Assembly: GCA_963675135.1 (NCBI GenBank)
Contig: OY776129.1
Span: forward strand, 40,464,141-40,528,140
DNA from: Galeopsis tetrahit
Taxonomy: Eukaryota; Streptophyta; Magnoliopsida; Lamiales; Lamiaceae
Length of the DNA stretch: 64,000 nt
Reading direction: 5' to 3'
Positions 1 through 11,054 of the stretch are shown here, piece by piece. The position numbers were made by a program, and so were the translations under genes. The notes beneath the pieces were generated by a model that did not search any database, had not been told where the DNA came from, and saw only the letters and a program-made list of their open reading frames with translations. Position 1 is the stretch's first letter; every line of letters starts with the position of its first letter.

Positions 1-740
1 TGTCCTATATTGAAAAAATATAACTTGTAAATATTAAACGAATGTCGCGCCGGTTTGGTAGTGGACACACAAGCTACTCTTTGTCTCAATTTTTTCTATT
101 CGTAATTGTCGAAATAAATTAAAATTTGGACAGTTTCATTTGATTTATAAAACCTGGATTAAATCAGGTTAAATGATGGAGGTTACGCATGTGCATGGAT
201 TAAAGGTTGAGGCCTAAAGCATGGGCATGAATTAGAATTAAATTGGAGGCCGGAGGTTACACCTAAAGGGTGAAGGTTACAACGTGAGTTTTGAAATTCA
301 AAATGTCATTTAATTGAAATGACAGTTTCGGTCCAATTTGCAGTTTTGGTCCAATTCTTATTGCAATATTTATTGCGGCAACATTTGAGTTGGCTATAAA
401 TAGTTGCATTCCATAAATTCCAAAAATACATGAAAATTTGGAGAGATCAAACACATTCCGGCATTTGCCTTGTTGTTCTTACTTCTTATATTTGCTAAAA
501 TTTTCTTGACACTCTAATGATATATTTTGTGCAACTTCTCAGTTCGTCGTAAGAAAAATACCTGTGCTAATATTTTTGTTATTTAATCGTTGTATCCTGG
601 GAAACAAACGTACTAATAGTCACTAGCACCGAGAGTGAAGGACGAATATTGTTTTAAGGAAATTGTGTTTACACAAGCCTCGATTCTTCGTTTTCTAAAA
701 AGTGGTTTTAGCCATCTACGGTGCAATTTTTTCTAACACA
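1..740 (+). repeat. Candidate solo LTR (copia-like), left edge of window
   Basis: The stretch opens with TGTCCTATATTG at the window edge and ends in CTAACACA near 738-740, giving TG...CA termini. It contains a TATA-like box (CTATAAATAG, about 393-402) roughly mid-way, followed by a transcribed-looking region with 'TGTATCCTGGGAAACAAAC' near 590, a motif I associate with copia LTRs. No primer binding site or coding region follows, so a solo LTR is the simplest reading. The left boundary coincides with the window start, so a target duplication cannot be tested. Confidence 0.4.
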
Positions 741-2520
741 ATATATATGGTATACTTGCGATCGTGTATTTTGGTGTTGTGAAATACGTGAACATCTTAA
801 GATATTCTTATTGTAACACTGTTACTTAAAATTTTGAATGAAAATTTAAATTAACATGTCATAATAGAAAAGTCATAAAGAGTTATATTTAAGTTGTAAT
901 GTGAAATTTTTTGTTAATTTTCTTGCTTTTCTTTTCTTCATGGCTCAACTCTGTTCATTTTGGTGCATTCATTAATAGAGGAGGCAATTCAGAGATTTGA
1001 CGATATGGAGAATGATGGGATTGGGACACTAAGGCCTATCATATCATTCTTAATTTCTCTTATTCAGTAACTTATATTTTCAAGTTGATTGCAATCTATT
1101 ATTTTTAGATGTTTATGGAACTTATGGATGTTGCATAATATTTTTCATTCTACAAGAGTATCCTGAAGAAAAAGGGAGCAAAATAAATTAGAGGAGCTCA
1201 TGTTATACTAATTTATTTACTTTAGTTTTAACTGTTTGAGTATATTTTAGTTTTAAGTGTTTAATTTTAAGAAGTACCTGCTGCCGCAATCTCAGGGCTT
1301 ATGAGTTGTTCATTTGCTGGTTATTTTGAAAAATGGTGATTTGCACCTTTCTTCTTTTGTACTGCTGATTTTCTATATAAGATTTTATGAATAAAAAAAT
1401 ATTTTGATTAAAATAAGGACTTTTTTTGGTCCAAGGCCTGAAAGATAGTTACCTATCAATTTAAGAACTAAAAGAAAATGTCTATTGATATACGGCCCGA
1501 TTAATATAAAACAATCAATTGAAAATTTAAAATTTTAACACCGTTAACAATCTATTTAACGGAAGCTGACGAGGCAATTAAGTGCCACATAATATATTCA
1601 TGTGGCATCTAATTCAATTAAAAAATAAAGATTTAATATTTTCTTTTTACTCTTCTTCCATGGACGGCATTATAAACAAATAATTGTAGCAGTTTGTGGA
1701 AGCAACAAGCAAACCAAGTGACAAAACATATATAAACCCAATCCACCGTCTTACGGACCCCCGTAATGTCCTTTATAGGACTAATGTCGATCTTTAGGGG
1801 GGCCAGAGTGTCGCCTAGGGCGAGCAGGAGAGCCGCAAATTGGTTATTCATTATGCGTCGATGGCCAGAATATAATCATACATCATCTTCTTTATCTAAC
1901 AATGTTACAATGGTGGATTATGAGACATTGTTGCGTTGAATTTTTTTTTTTCTAGCATAGAAAATGTACTTGTATTTTTGTTAGAGGATATGAGTGTCTT
2001 TGAATAATTTCAAACTAGAATTTCTATGATTCGCAGACTAGAATCAAACTATAACAACTGTTGACGATGGTGGCTGTAATTTATACATGAGTTATGAAGA
2101 AATGTTAATGGTAGGTGTTTGATGAAATGTTTCAAATATTATTTTTTAGTCTCTTTCCGCTCTCCTAGTTTCTTCCAGAATAGCTTACTCTTCATCTTAG
2201 GAGAGATGGATAATCATTTCTCCACGTATCAATTGCTTACTATATTGAGCCATTTAAGTCCTTTAATGTGTTCCTCTACTAGAAATTAGGTCCAGGACTT
2301 CTGTTTCTATGTTTTACCACCCAAAGGGAAGTGAAGTATGAGCTAGCATTTCTACGTAATAGAGGAAATATAAACAGGAATGAAAAGGTTGTCCATGGAA
2401 ATACAGTAATAAAGAAAATATAAACATAGATGGAAAGGCCGCCAATGAAAATGAAAGAAGGAAACAATTTACATTTTTTTTTAATTGAATTGGATGACAC
2501 ATGGAAATTATTTGACACTC
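741..2520. other. Intergenic, no gene seen
   Basis: AT-rich sequence with only short ORFs (for example a 72-codon minus-strand ORF near 1633-1851) whose translations match no family I recognise. No splice-like gene structure, TIR pair or tandem array was found. Confidence 0.5.
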
Positions 2521-2539
2521 ACCATCAATTATGCCTCAA

Positions 2540-2898
2540 ATACCAACAATCCACGAGACATCTCAATCACCACAACTAGGAACAACGATGCAATATAAAT
2601 GAAGGTAAACACACGAAATCTCCCCCCAAACTTAAATGAAACTATCTAGTTGAATGCAAAGTTCGGAGATGAGTGTGTTACCTTAGAATTTTATCACCAA
2701 TGTAGCTCACCAAAGAAGCAAGCTACCACAACCGATTGTCCCTTGAACTTCTTAGCACCAAAGCACCACTACCTTTGAGCTCCACCATGCATATCTTCAA
2801 TCCTTGACCACCAACACAACACTTAATCTACAAAATAAAAACTAAACAAAAGATCAAACAAGCTACAAATCTAAAAAAATAATAAAAGAAAGCAATAA
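2540..2898 (-). mobile_element. Older retroelement relic, left part (interrupted by the copia element)
   Basis: On the minus strand, about 2618-2632 reads TTTAAGTTTGGGGGG, which resembles the polypurine tract of Athila/Tat-type Ty3/gypsy elements. The sequence is continuous with 16255 onward once the copia insertion and one AATAA copy are removed. No coding capacity remains. The family assignment rests on this tract and on the motif at 16259-16305, so it is an inference. Confidence 0.35.
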
Positions 2899-4177
2899 TG
2901 TTGGGATATGAATCCTGAAACAAGTCCTAAATGATGATAAAAGATAAAGATGAAGTTTTGATAAGCCAAAAGTAGTTTGAATATTTTCTAAGTGTTGACT
3001 GATCTAGTCTAGTTAAGAGAAGTCATCTTGAACAGACCAGTAGAGTTCACATTTAAAAGATAAGTATTGTTATTAAAAGATAAGTACGATTTATAAGTAC
3101 TTCATATTTGTTATATTAATGTTTAGTTTGTTATTGAGCTATAATAATCATTGTATAGAAGCTCATTGATTTTCTATGTAATAATCATTGTATAGTTTTA
3201 TAACTTGACTAAGCTTTATAAGAAGAGCTTAAAGTAATGTAATAGTCTTGTTAGGTTTAGAATAGTCTACTGTTGAAGATCGCACAAAGAAGACCAGACC
3301 AGATCAGAAGGGTGAAGTCTACACAAGATAACTGCGTACAAGACTCAACAAGACAAGTCAACTTGAAGATAGTTATTCAAGCGCGTGTGAAGATAAGGAT
3401 TGAAGAGTTAGTTAGAAATAACTAATTAACTACTTAAACGCGTGGATGGATAAGAAGATGCAGTTACAAGTTAGTTTTCAAGAAAGGTTGGTTACAACTG
3501 ACAAAGTTCTTGATTTCAGAAGTCTATAAATACTTCATGATGTTCATCGATTCAAGACTACTGAACTACTGCAAATCCACATACTGAAGCGATACTGAAG
3601 CATTCGAAGAAGTTTACTCACAGAGTTTATTGAAGTTCAGAAAGCAAGTCCGCTAGTCAAGTGAAGAAACCAGAAGACTGCTACTGAATAAGTTTTTCTT
3701 TTAGTTTGTTATTTTTCAAGGTGCTAGATACTTGTAAAATTTCTAGTTAGATCATAGACGTATCTGGTGGTATAGTCTTTGAAGATCTAAGTCTTTTTCT
3801 TGGGACTCAAAAGAACAAGAACACACACACTTTGTACTCGATTTGAAGAGTTAGTGGAAACATCACAACTGGGTTGTGAGAGTGGATGTAGACAAGTTGT
3901 CGAACCACTATAAATTGTTTGTGTTGTTTACTTTACTGTTTTGTTTAATTGCTTAACTGTTTACATACATAACTAAACAAGACTAGTTGAGTATTACTAG
4001 AACAGAGTTCTCGAATTAAGAAGTTGAGTATAAACTTGTATTGGGCTCATTGATTAATTTTTGTATTCCGCATATTGTAATTCTGATATATCGAAAGATT
4101 TTAGAAAAGTCTATTCACCCCCCTCTAGACATTTTCTTTAGCTTCCCTCGATATTAACTCAACTTTGGGGACCTACA
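2899..4177 (+). repeat. 5' LTR of the copia element
   Basis: Starts TGTTGGGATATG and ends GGGGACCTACA, directly before the PBS. A TATAAATA box at 3525-3532 is the likely promoter. It differs from the 3' LTR at six substitutions that I could count (for example CAGACC versus CACACC, and GATTTG versus GATTGG). Confidence 0.95.
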
Positions 4178-4179
4178 AG

Positions 4180-4191
4180 TGGTATCAGAGC
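4180..4191 (+). other. Primer binding site (initiator Met tRNA)
   Basis: TGGTATCAGAGC lies two bases after the end of the 5' LTR. It is the classical complement of the plant initiator methionine tRNA 3' end used to prime minus-strand DNA synthesis in copia elements. Confidence 0.93.
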
Positions 4192-4366
4192 AGTAGTTTA
4201 CGAACTGCTGTTTCTTGATAACCGACTTAAGACTTAGGGTGAAGTCTTGGTCCGTGATTGTATTTGCTTACGTGTTCTTGATCAACATTCTTGATATATC
4301 TGTTTCTTGCTCCCTGTTCTTGACTTATCTGCTTCTTGATCATAAAACTGATTAGCACTAATCTAC

Positions 4367-6928
4367 TTGCTCAATATGTCTCTTGAAATAAGTGCTAATA
4401 AGTTGCCCAAGTTCCAGGTTCAGGACTACGACTACTGGAAGCTACGAATGGAAGCGATTTTCAGCTCCACGCACGATCTAATGATCTCTGTTGTGACCGA
4501 GGGTCCGATCGTGACAATGGTCCCAAATACTGCTAATCTTGACAAAGACAAACCAATTGGCACCCTCGTCAAGAAACCAAGGTCTGATCTAACCTCAGAA
4601 GAAATGCGTCAAAATAATTTGGATAGTTTGGCGAAGAATTACATCTTACACACTCTTCCTAACGAGTATCTAGGAAAAGTGTTAAAATGTAAAACTGCCA
4701 AAGAGATGTGGTACAGATTAGCTATCATTTGTGAAGGGACATCCCTGATCAAAGAGAGCAAATTATCCACTGCTGTCCAAAGATTTGAATCATTTCGGAT
4801 GAAAGCTGGTGAAACTATCGACCAGCTGGATACTCGTTTTACTAAAATTATGAATGATCTTGAAGTCCTTGGTAAAACATATACTCCTCGTGAAATCAAT
4901 CTTAGAATTCTTAAGAGCTTAGATCCTCGATGGAAAATGGTAAAGATGCTTGTTAAGAATACCCAAGACATAGACAAGTGGAGTGCAGAGACCATGTTTC
5001 AAACTCTTAAGGCCCATGAGTTTGATTTAGATGAGGATGAACCCGTAGTCAGTAGTGACAGAGAACATGTTGTGTCCAAGAACGTTGCCTTTAAGTCTAG
5101 TTCGTCTAAGTCCACTAAGGTAGACAGGTCTAAGTCTAAAACTAAGTCTGCCTCTGTAAAAGACGAGTTAGATACTGATCTTAGTCTGAAGGATCAGGTG
5201 AGCCTCATGGTTAGAAAGTTTGATAGGCTGAATAAACGTTTCGGAAGATACAAGAAGTTCTATAGGGATCATAGAGCGTCTACTTCTAAAAACTCGTCTG
5301 AGACCAGACGAGACCGAAACTCGTCCGAAAGGAGAGACGAAGTCTCGAAAGGTAATAGGCGAGATAGAGAGTCTGACGATAGGAAGATTCAGCGTTCTGA
5401 TAGACGTGATAAGCGTAGGGATAAATCTCCTATTAAAAAGGCTACTAATGATCTCTTGTGCTATAACTGTGAAAAGCCAGGTCACTACATTTATGAATGT
5501 CCAGACCTGAGCACTGACGATCGAGAAGAACGCAAAGCTCGAAGGGAAAGAAGATACAACCGTGGCAAGAAGGCAATGATGGCCAATGATGACTCTGATT
5601 CGGATTCAGACGAGTTGCCATCGTCCTTATCTAGCTACCCATCTGATCAAGACCACGACGAAGCATTCATAGTAGATGATGGCCTATGCTGCATGGCTAA
5701 AATCGACCAAGAGGTATCATCTGCTACTTCTTTTCAATCTTGTGATGATTCTGATATTGATGAAAGTGGCACTGCTAGTAGTGAAGTAGGAAGTAGTCTT
5801 CATCACTCTACTAGTGCTATTGAAGACGACCTTCTACTTGCTAACCAAACATTCATCGAAGTCAGTGATGAGAACATTGCATTAAAACAAGAAATCATTG
5901 ATCTTAAGGAAGCTCAGTCTAAAATAGATCATAATGTAACAGTCCTAAATGAACGCTTGACTGAAGAGTTGAGACAACTCAAAGAAAAGTGTGCATTGAC
6001 AGACAGGTTATATCAAAATCTACTTAAGACACATGCAACTGAGAGAAATGAATTCAATGTTTTAAAGAGCAAGTGCAATAGACTTGAAGAACGTAATAAG
6101 TTCTTAGAGACCGAGGTTGTCACATTAGATCTCAAGCTTACTGACCTGGTTAATTCTTCAAAGATTAACCTTGAACTGTCAGATAGGTATAGAGATCCAG
6201 CTGACAAGACTGGTATAGGTGCTGAGTCATCTAGTTCGTCTACTCAAGTCATTAAGAACCCTACTACTACTAACGCAAGACTTTTGCCAAATGATAAAGG
6301 AAAAGGACCAATGATATACGATATTGGAACTCCATCTAAAGGTACTGTACCTAAACAAGCTCGAGTTAACATTCCGATTACCAAGGGAGGTAAAAAGAAT
6401 GGTAACAACAAGCCTGTTCCACCTAGAACTAATCTTCAAAGGACCACTAATCGTGGACGACCCAACCAGGTCAGATACGAGGATTGGTATCCTGAGGAGA
6501 TGAGTACTAGACAGGTACAGACTAGACGACAAGAGCCTAGACCTCCTTTCATAAGGCAGTCTCAGCTCTACACGTCTAAGCCTAGACAGGTTGCTCCAAA
6601 ATATCGTACACAAGCTGTCCTATATCCTCCACCTTTTTTATATGATATTATTAGTGAGGAAAGACCCAAACGCGTCTATAAACCGTATGGACCTAATGCA
6701 TACAAGCCCTACTCTGACTATCATAGACCAGTGCCTGCTCAAGTAGAGATCAAGTCGAAAGGCTATCTCAAACGAGTAGACCCGAACTCGAATGATAGGA
6801 CAGATAAGGACAATAAGGTCCTATTTTGTAACAAGTATGGGCGAAAGCTTAAGAGATCGAACTTGTTCAAGACTCCAATGTATATTTGGATTCCTCTGAA
6901 CTCGACTAACCCCCAAGGACCCCAATAA
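4367..6928 (+). CDS. Gag polyprotein of the copia element (853 aa)
   Basis: Structural protein that packages retrotransposon RNA. The N-terminus (residues about 10-35, with FQVQDYDYWKLRMEAIF) is the DUF4219-like start of a copia gag, followed by a UBN2-type gag region to about residue 225. A charged Arg/Ser/Asp-rich linker leads to a CCHC zinc knuckle (CYNCEKPGHYIYEC, residues 365-378). Residues about 490-590 look like a long coiled coil, and the tail is basic and proline-rich. The size and the coiled coil fit SIRE/Maximus-type gags, which are longer than ordinary copia gags. It ends with TAA at 6926-6928, in the same frame as pol. A further in-frame TGA lies at 6950-6952. The peptide KWVPKLL, usually found at this junction, is in another frame (from 6931), which suggests indels here. 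Confidence 0.93.
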   Translation: MLNMSLEISANKLPKFQVQDYDYWKLRMEAIFSSTHDLMISVVTEGPIVTMVPNTANLDKDKPIGTLVKKPRSDLTSEEMRQNNLDSLAKNYILHTLPNEYLGKVLKCKTAKEMWYRLAIICEGTSLIKESKLSTAVQRFESFRMKAGETIDQLDTRFTKIMNDLEVLGKTYTPREINLRILKSLDPRWKMVKMLVKNTQDIDKWSAETMFQTLKAHEFDLDEDEPVVSSDREHVVSKNVAFKSSSSKSTKVDRSKSKTKSASVKDELDTDLSLKDQVSLMVRKFDRLNKRFGRYKKFYRDHRASTSKNSSETRRDRNSSERRDEVSKGNRRDRESDDRKIQRSDRRDKRRDKSPIKKATNDLLCYNCEKPGHYIYECPDLSTDDREERKARRERRYNRGKKAMMANDDSDSDSDELPSSLSSYPSDQDHDEAFIVDDGLCCMAKIDQEVSSATSFQSCDDSDIDESGTASSEVGSSLHHSTSAIEDDLLLANQTFIEVSDENIALKQEIIDLKEAQSKIDHNVTVLNERLTEELRQLKEKCALTDRLYQNLLKTHATERNEFNVLKSKCNRLEERNKFLETEVVTLDLKLTDLVNSSKINLELSDRYRDPADKTGIGAESSSSSTQVIKNPTTTNARLLPNDKGKGPMIYDIGTPSKGTVPKQARVNIPITKGGKKNGNNKPVPPRTNLQRTTNRGRPNQVRYEDWYPEEMSTRQVQTRRQEPRPPFIRQSQLYTSKPRQVAPKYRTQAVLYPPPFLYDIISEERPKRVYKPYGPNAYKPYSDYHRPVPAQVEIKSKGYLKRVDPNSNDRTDKDNKVLFCNKYGRKLKRSNLFKTPMYIWIPLNSTNPQGPQ

Positions 6929-6961
6929 ACAAATGGGTACCTAAATTATTGAATATCTTCA

Positions 6962-8236
6962 TTGCAGGGTCGACTTGACTTGTATAAGAAGGATGGCTCA
7001 GTAGGAGAAACCTGGTACATAGACAGTGGTTGTTCGCACCACATGACTGGTACCAAGGCTCTCTTATTAAGCTACCATGAGCAAGAAGGACCAAAAGTGA
7101 TATTTGGTGATAGCTCCACTGCTGTCACTAAAGGATTTGGTTACATCCGGAATGGAGACGTAGAGATTCAAGATGTCTCATATGTTGAAGGTTTGAAATA
7201 TAATTTACTCTCTGTTTCACAGTTTTGTGATCGTGGATACAAGGTGCAGTTCAAAAGCCGCAAATGTCAGATCATTGACAAAAGGACGCACACAGTCCTA
7301 CTAGTCGGCGTAAGACAAGGTAGTGTGTACATAGTGAACTGGAATAGCTGTCCGAGGGACACTTGTCTACTTACTAAGAATCCTAAAGAACTTGGCTGGC
7401 TCTGGCATAGACGCCTTTGCCACCTAAACTTTAAGGTTCTTAATAAGATAGCAAGAGATTACCTTGTGGAAGGTATTCCCAACGAAGTCTATTACAAGTC
7501 ACATGTATGCTCTGCTTGTCAACAGGGTAAACAGGTGAAAGGTTCTTTTAAGTCAATTCCTACTCTCTCAACTAGTAGAGTCCTAGAACTCCTACATATG
7601 GATCTTCATGGTCCGATAACTCCTCCAACCTTGAATGGTAGAAGGTACACACTTGTTGTTGTAGACGACTATTCTAAGTTTACTTGGGTAGTCTTCCTAC
7701 ACAAGAAGAGTGATACACAAACACTTCTGCCTGATCTGTTGAAGAAGTTACAAGTTGAGAAGAACCAGTCTATTGTCAAGATTCGTAGTGACAAGGGAAC
7801 TGAGTTCATTAATTTCTATATCAAAGATTTCTGTGCTAAACGTGGTATCCAGCATCTTACTAGTGCAGCTAGGACACCACAACAAAATGGTGTAGCAGAA
7901 AGAAGGAATCGAACTCTCAAAGAAGCCTGTAGAACCATGATAGCCGAGTACAACACGCCTCAAAAGTTTTGGGCTGAAGCTATCAAAACTGCATGCCATT
8001 CACAGAACAGAAGCGCGATCAATAAAGCTCTAGGCAAGACACCTTATGAGGTTTGGAAAGGTAGAAAACCCCGCATCTCATATTTCCATATATTTGGTTG
8101 TAAGTGTTTCATCCACAACAATGGAAAGAGCAAGTTGAATGCTTTCGATGCCAAAGCAGACGAGGGGATATTCTTGGGATACTCCTCGACTAGCAAGGCA
8201 TTTAGGGTATTCAACTACTCAACTCTCTGTGTGTAA
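6962..8236 (+). CDS. Pol N-terminal part: protease remnant and integrase
   Basis: Same frame as gag. The first amino acids are set by an upstream stop rather than a real start (6962 is TTG). The aspartic protease active site is visible as WYIDSGCSHHMTG (Asp at residue 21). The integrase has its HHCC zinc finger (HRRLCHL ... CSACQQGK), then the catalytic Asp in MDLHGP, the second Asp in RSDKGTEF and the Glu in QQNGVAERRNRT, followed by a GKTPYEVW motif. The frame is closed by TAA at 8234-8236, between CV and ETPHVVF. The position normally holds a glutamate codon, so a single G-to-T change probably created the stop. Translation through RT would need readthrough. Confidence 0.9.
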   Translation: MQGRLDLYKKDGSVGETWYIDSGCSHHMTGTKALLLSYHEQEGPKVIFGDSSTAVTKGFGYIRNGDVEIQDVSYVEGLKYNLLSVSQFCDRGYKVQFKSRKCQIIDKRTHTVLLVGVRQGSVYIVNWNSCPRDTCLLTKNPKELGWLWHRRLCHLNFKVLNKIARDYLVEGIPNEVYYKSHVCSACQQGKQVKGSFKSIPTLSTSRVLELLHMDLHGPITPPTLNGRRYTLVVVDDYSKFTWVVFLHKKSDTQTLLPDLLKKLQVEKNQSIVKIRSDKGTEFINFYIKDFCAKRGIQHLTSAARTPQQNGVAERRNRTLKEACRTMIAEYNTPQKFWAEAIKTACHSQNRSAINKALGKTPYEVWKGRKPRISYFHIFGCKCFIHNNGKSKLNAFDAKADEGIFLGYSSTSKAFRVFNYSTLCV

Positions 8237-10156
8237 GAAACACCACATGTGGTTTTCGATGAATCTCGACAGGACTCGTCTGCCGACAAGATCAGTGAAA
8301 AAGTGACTGATCTAACGATCGAATCTGACAAAGATTCAGAGGTATATGAATCCGTTCAAGCCTACAATACATTCATGAAAGCTCTCGAGTCTGATGACAA
8401 AGAGAAGGTAAGTGCTCAAGGTAAGTCTTCTAGACCAGTTGTACATGATATATATGATAATACTATTCCTGTTAAGAATAGAAAAACATGGAAATCTGCG
8501 CATGATGCTGAAAATATCATTGGTGACTCTACTGTTGGTGTGAAGACTAGACGACAACTCTTTGAGTCACAAGAACAGCCTAGTCCAACTATGTTTTGTT
8601 GGTGTTGTTTCCTCTCTGCTATTGAGCCTACCACTGTTAAAGAGGCATTGGCTGATAGTAATTGGATCATCGCTATGCAAGACGAGTTGAACCAGTTTAT
8701 TCGAAACGACGTCTGGGAACTTGTCGATAGGCCTAGGCATCATAATGTAGTTGGCACTCGATGGATTTTCAAAAACAAGAAAGATGAGAATGATTTAGTC
8801 GTTAGGAATAAGGCTAGACTAGTTGCCCAAGGCTATTCACAAGCTGAAGGCATTGACTATGATGAAACATATGCTCCTGTTGCTAGACTAGAAGCCATTC
8901 GTTTGTTCCTTGCATATGCTGCTCATATGAAGTTTACTGTATATCAAATGGATGTTAAAAGTGCATTTCTTAACGGTATTCTTGCGGAAGAAGTGTATGT
9001 TGAACAACCTCCAGGTTTCGAAGTCAAAGGCAACCAGGTGTACAGATTAAAGAAAGCCTTGTACGGACTAAAGCAAGCTCCAAGAGCATGGTATGATACT
9101 CTCTCTCTCTTTCTATTAGAAAATGGTTTTACTAAGGGCAAGGTCGATAGAATCTTATTCAGAAGACAAGAAGGGAAAGACATTTTACTTGTCCAAATTT
9201 ACGTAGATGACATCAGTTTTGGGTCACCTAACAAAAAGCTGAGTGAAAGTTTTTCAACACTCATGCAAAGTAAATTTGAGATGTCCATGATGGGTGAAAT
9301 GAATTACTTTCTTGGTCTTCAAGTAAAACAGACCCCAGAAGGGATTTTCATAAATCAGGCAAAGTACACTAGAAATCTTCTAGACAAGTACGGGATTAAA
9401 ACTTGTAAGTCTACTGGCGTACCGATGCAACCAACTTACAGAATGGATCCAGATGAAAACGGTAAATGTGCTGACCAATCTTATTATCGTGGTTTAATTG
9501 GTTCCTTACTGTATCTAACTGCTAGTAGACCAGACATTGCATTCTCTGTTGGTGTTTGTGCTCGTTTCCAAGCCAATCCAAAGGAAAGTCACATGGAAAC
9601 CACTAAAAGGATCTTGAAATATTTGAAAGGGACCATCAATCGTGGTATATGGTATCCCTCAAATGATGATCTATCCTTAAGTGGCTACTCGGACTCAGAC
9701 TTTGGAAGCTGTAGAATAGATAGAAAATCTACATCTGGTTCTTGTCAATTCTTAGGCACAAAACTCATTTCATGGTTTTCGAAAAAGCAGACTAGTGTAG
9801 CTACCTCCACTACCGAAGCCGAGTACATGGCTGCTGGTAGTTGTTGTAGTCAACTACTCTGGCTCATGCAACAGCTTAGAGATTACAACATACATGAATC
9901 AAATGTTCCTATTTTCTGTGATAGTAATAGTGTCATTGCCATTACACAAAATCCTGTTTTGCACACACGTTGTAAGCATGTTGATGTGAAGCATCATTTC
10001 ATACGTGATCATGTAGAAAAGAAGGATATTTGCATGGAAAAGATTCATACTGATTTTCAAAGAGCTGATATTTTCACAAAACCATTAGCTGAGGCACGTT
10101 TTCGTGAATTATGCATTAGTTTAGGGTTAATTGATCTAGACCCTACTTGCCTATAG
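8237..10156 (+). CDS. Pol C-terminal part: reverse transcriptase and RNase H
   Basis: Direct in-frame continuation of the integrase after the TAA at 8234-8236. The RT carries WIFKNKKDEN, the YQMDVKSAFLNG block, LYGLKQAPRAWY and the catalytic box IYVDDISFG. RNase H follows with GYSDSDFGSC, DRKSTSGSCQFLG and TSTTEAEYMAA, and ends with the HVDVKHHFIRDHV block. Length and order are standard for Ty1/copia and catalytic residues appear intact. It ends with TAG at 10154-10156. The next codons (CTA TGT) do not match the CARYYA readthrough context described for soybean SIRE1. Confidence 0.93.
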   Translation, partial: ETPHVVFDESRQDSSADKISEKVTDLTIESDKDSEVYESVQAYNTFMKALESDDKEKVSAQGKSSRPVVHDIYDNTIPVKNRKTWKSAHDAENIIGDSTVGVKTRRQLFESQEQPSPTMFCWCCFLSAIEPTTVKEALADSNWIIAMQDELNQFIRNDVWELVDRPRHHNVVGTRWIFKNKKDENDLVVRNKARLVAQGYSQAEGIDYDETYAPVARLEAIRLFLAYAAHMKFTVYQMDVKSAFLNGILAEEVYVEQPPGFEVKGNQVYRLKKALYGLKQAPRAWYDTLSLFLLENGFTKGKVDRILFRRQEGKDILLVQIYVDDISFGSPNKKLSESFSTLMQSKFEMSMMGEMNYFLGLQVKQTPEGIFINQAKYTRNLLDKYGIKTCKSTGVPMQPTYRMDPDENGKCADQSYYRGLIGSLLYLTASRPDIAFSVGVCARFQANPKESHMETTKRILKYLKGTINRGIWYPSNDDLSLSGYSDSDFGSCRIDRKSTSGSCQFLGTKLISWFSKKQTSVATSTTEAEYMAAGSCCSQLLWLMQQLRDYNIHESNVPIFCDSNSVIAITQNPVLHTRCKHVDVKHHFIRDHVEKKDICMEKIHTDFQRADIFTKPLAEARFRELCISLGLIDLDPTCL

Positions 10157-11054
10157 CTATGTACTAACCAGACAGGTACACCAAAGAAATAAGGAGACAA
10201 GATCACCAGAACAGAGCACTCGTCTATTCACGCAACAGACAGGTATACAAGGCTAGACTAGATGACCAAACAAAAACCCGATGAGGAAGCTGGTAAAGCT
10301 GAGGGTAATACTAAGGGAATAAACATTTAAGGGGGAATCTTTGATTTCTTAAATATCCTTATGTTGACTCTTATGTTTGTTAACAGTCATCTTGTTCGAA
10401 ACCTTGATCATTGCTTTAGAATGATATTCATCTTATTTATTACTTGTACCTACGATTATACGTTGCATATGATAAGATAGGTACATGAAGTCATTCGACG
10501 TTCAGAATAGACAAGCACAGTCGAAGGGGGAACTCGTCTTGTGTGCTTAAGCCAACTCGTCTTGTGAAGCTTAAGTCTACCCGTCTGTTCTGGATGGACT
10601 CGAACAGACAAGATAAGTGTTCCTTTGATCCAAATACTCTAAGTGTTTAATCAAATCGAATTAAGGGTATTATAGTAATTCGATAATGCTAAAATTGAAA
10701 AACCTAGAATTGGATGTATACACTCCCATTTTAATGAGGTGTATACACCCAGTTCGCACTCTACTCTACTATGCTAGGTCAGATGAGTACACTCCCCTGT
10801 CCTGCCTATTAGAAGAGGCGGATTTCAAATTTTACAATATCAAATCACATAATATTCTCGTTTCCGTAACCGAATACCAAAAGCCCCAACCGTTGGATCA
10901 TGTCATTAGATCTTGGCCGTTGATGTGTAAATTCAGTTTTGAACAAAACCCAACTTCTACACACAACTTGCCCCACGATTTCATAACTCCCCTTTTCTAG
11001 CTTTCAAATTTCCTGCAAAATCAAACTCCCCTGTTCTTACTCTATCTACTACAG
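10157..11054 (+). other. Spacer between pol and the 3' accessory ORF, with internal PPT-like tracts
   Basis: An internal polypurine tract (TTTAAGGGGGAATC, about 10327-10340) and a second G-run (GAAGGGGGAACTC, about 10523) sit 4.6 kb upstream of the true PPT. The sequence before 11055 is pyrimidine-rich and ends in TCTATCTACTACAG immediately before an ATG, so it resembles a 3' splice site. A 104-codon ORF at 10686-11000 shows no recognisable family and is probably chance. Confidence 0.5.

Noticed and set aside
1633..1851. 72-codon minus-strand ORF in the left intergenic region
   Set aside because: No motif, no splice context, and no neighbouring conserved sequence.
10686..11000. 104-codon plus-strand ORF between pol and the accessory ORF
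   Set aside because: No family resemblance or splice context; it overlaps a pyrimidine-rich leader-like region and is probably chance.
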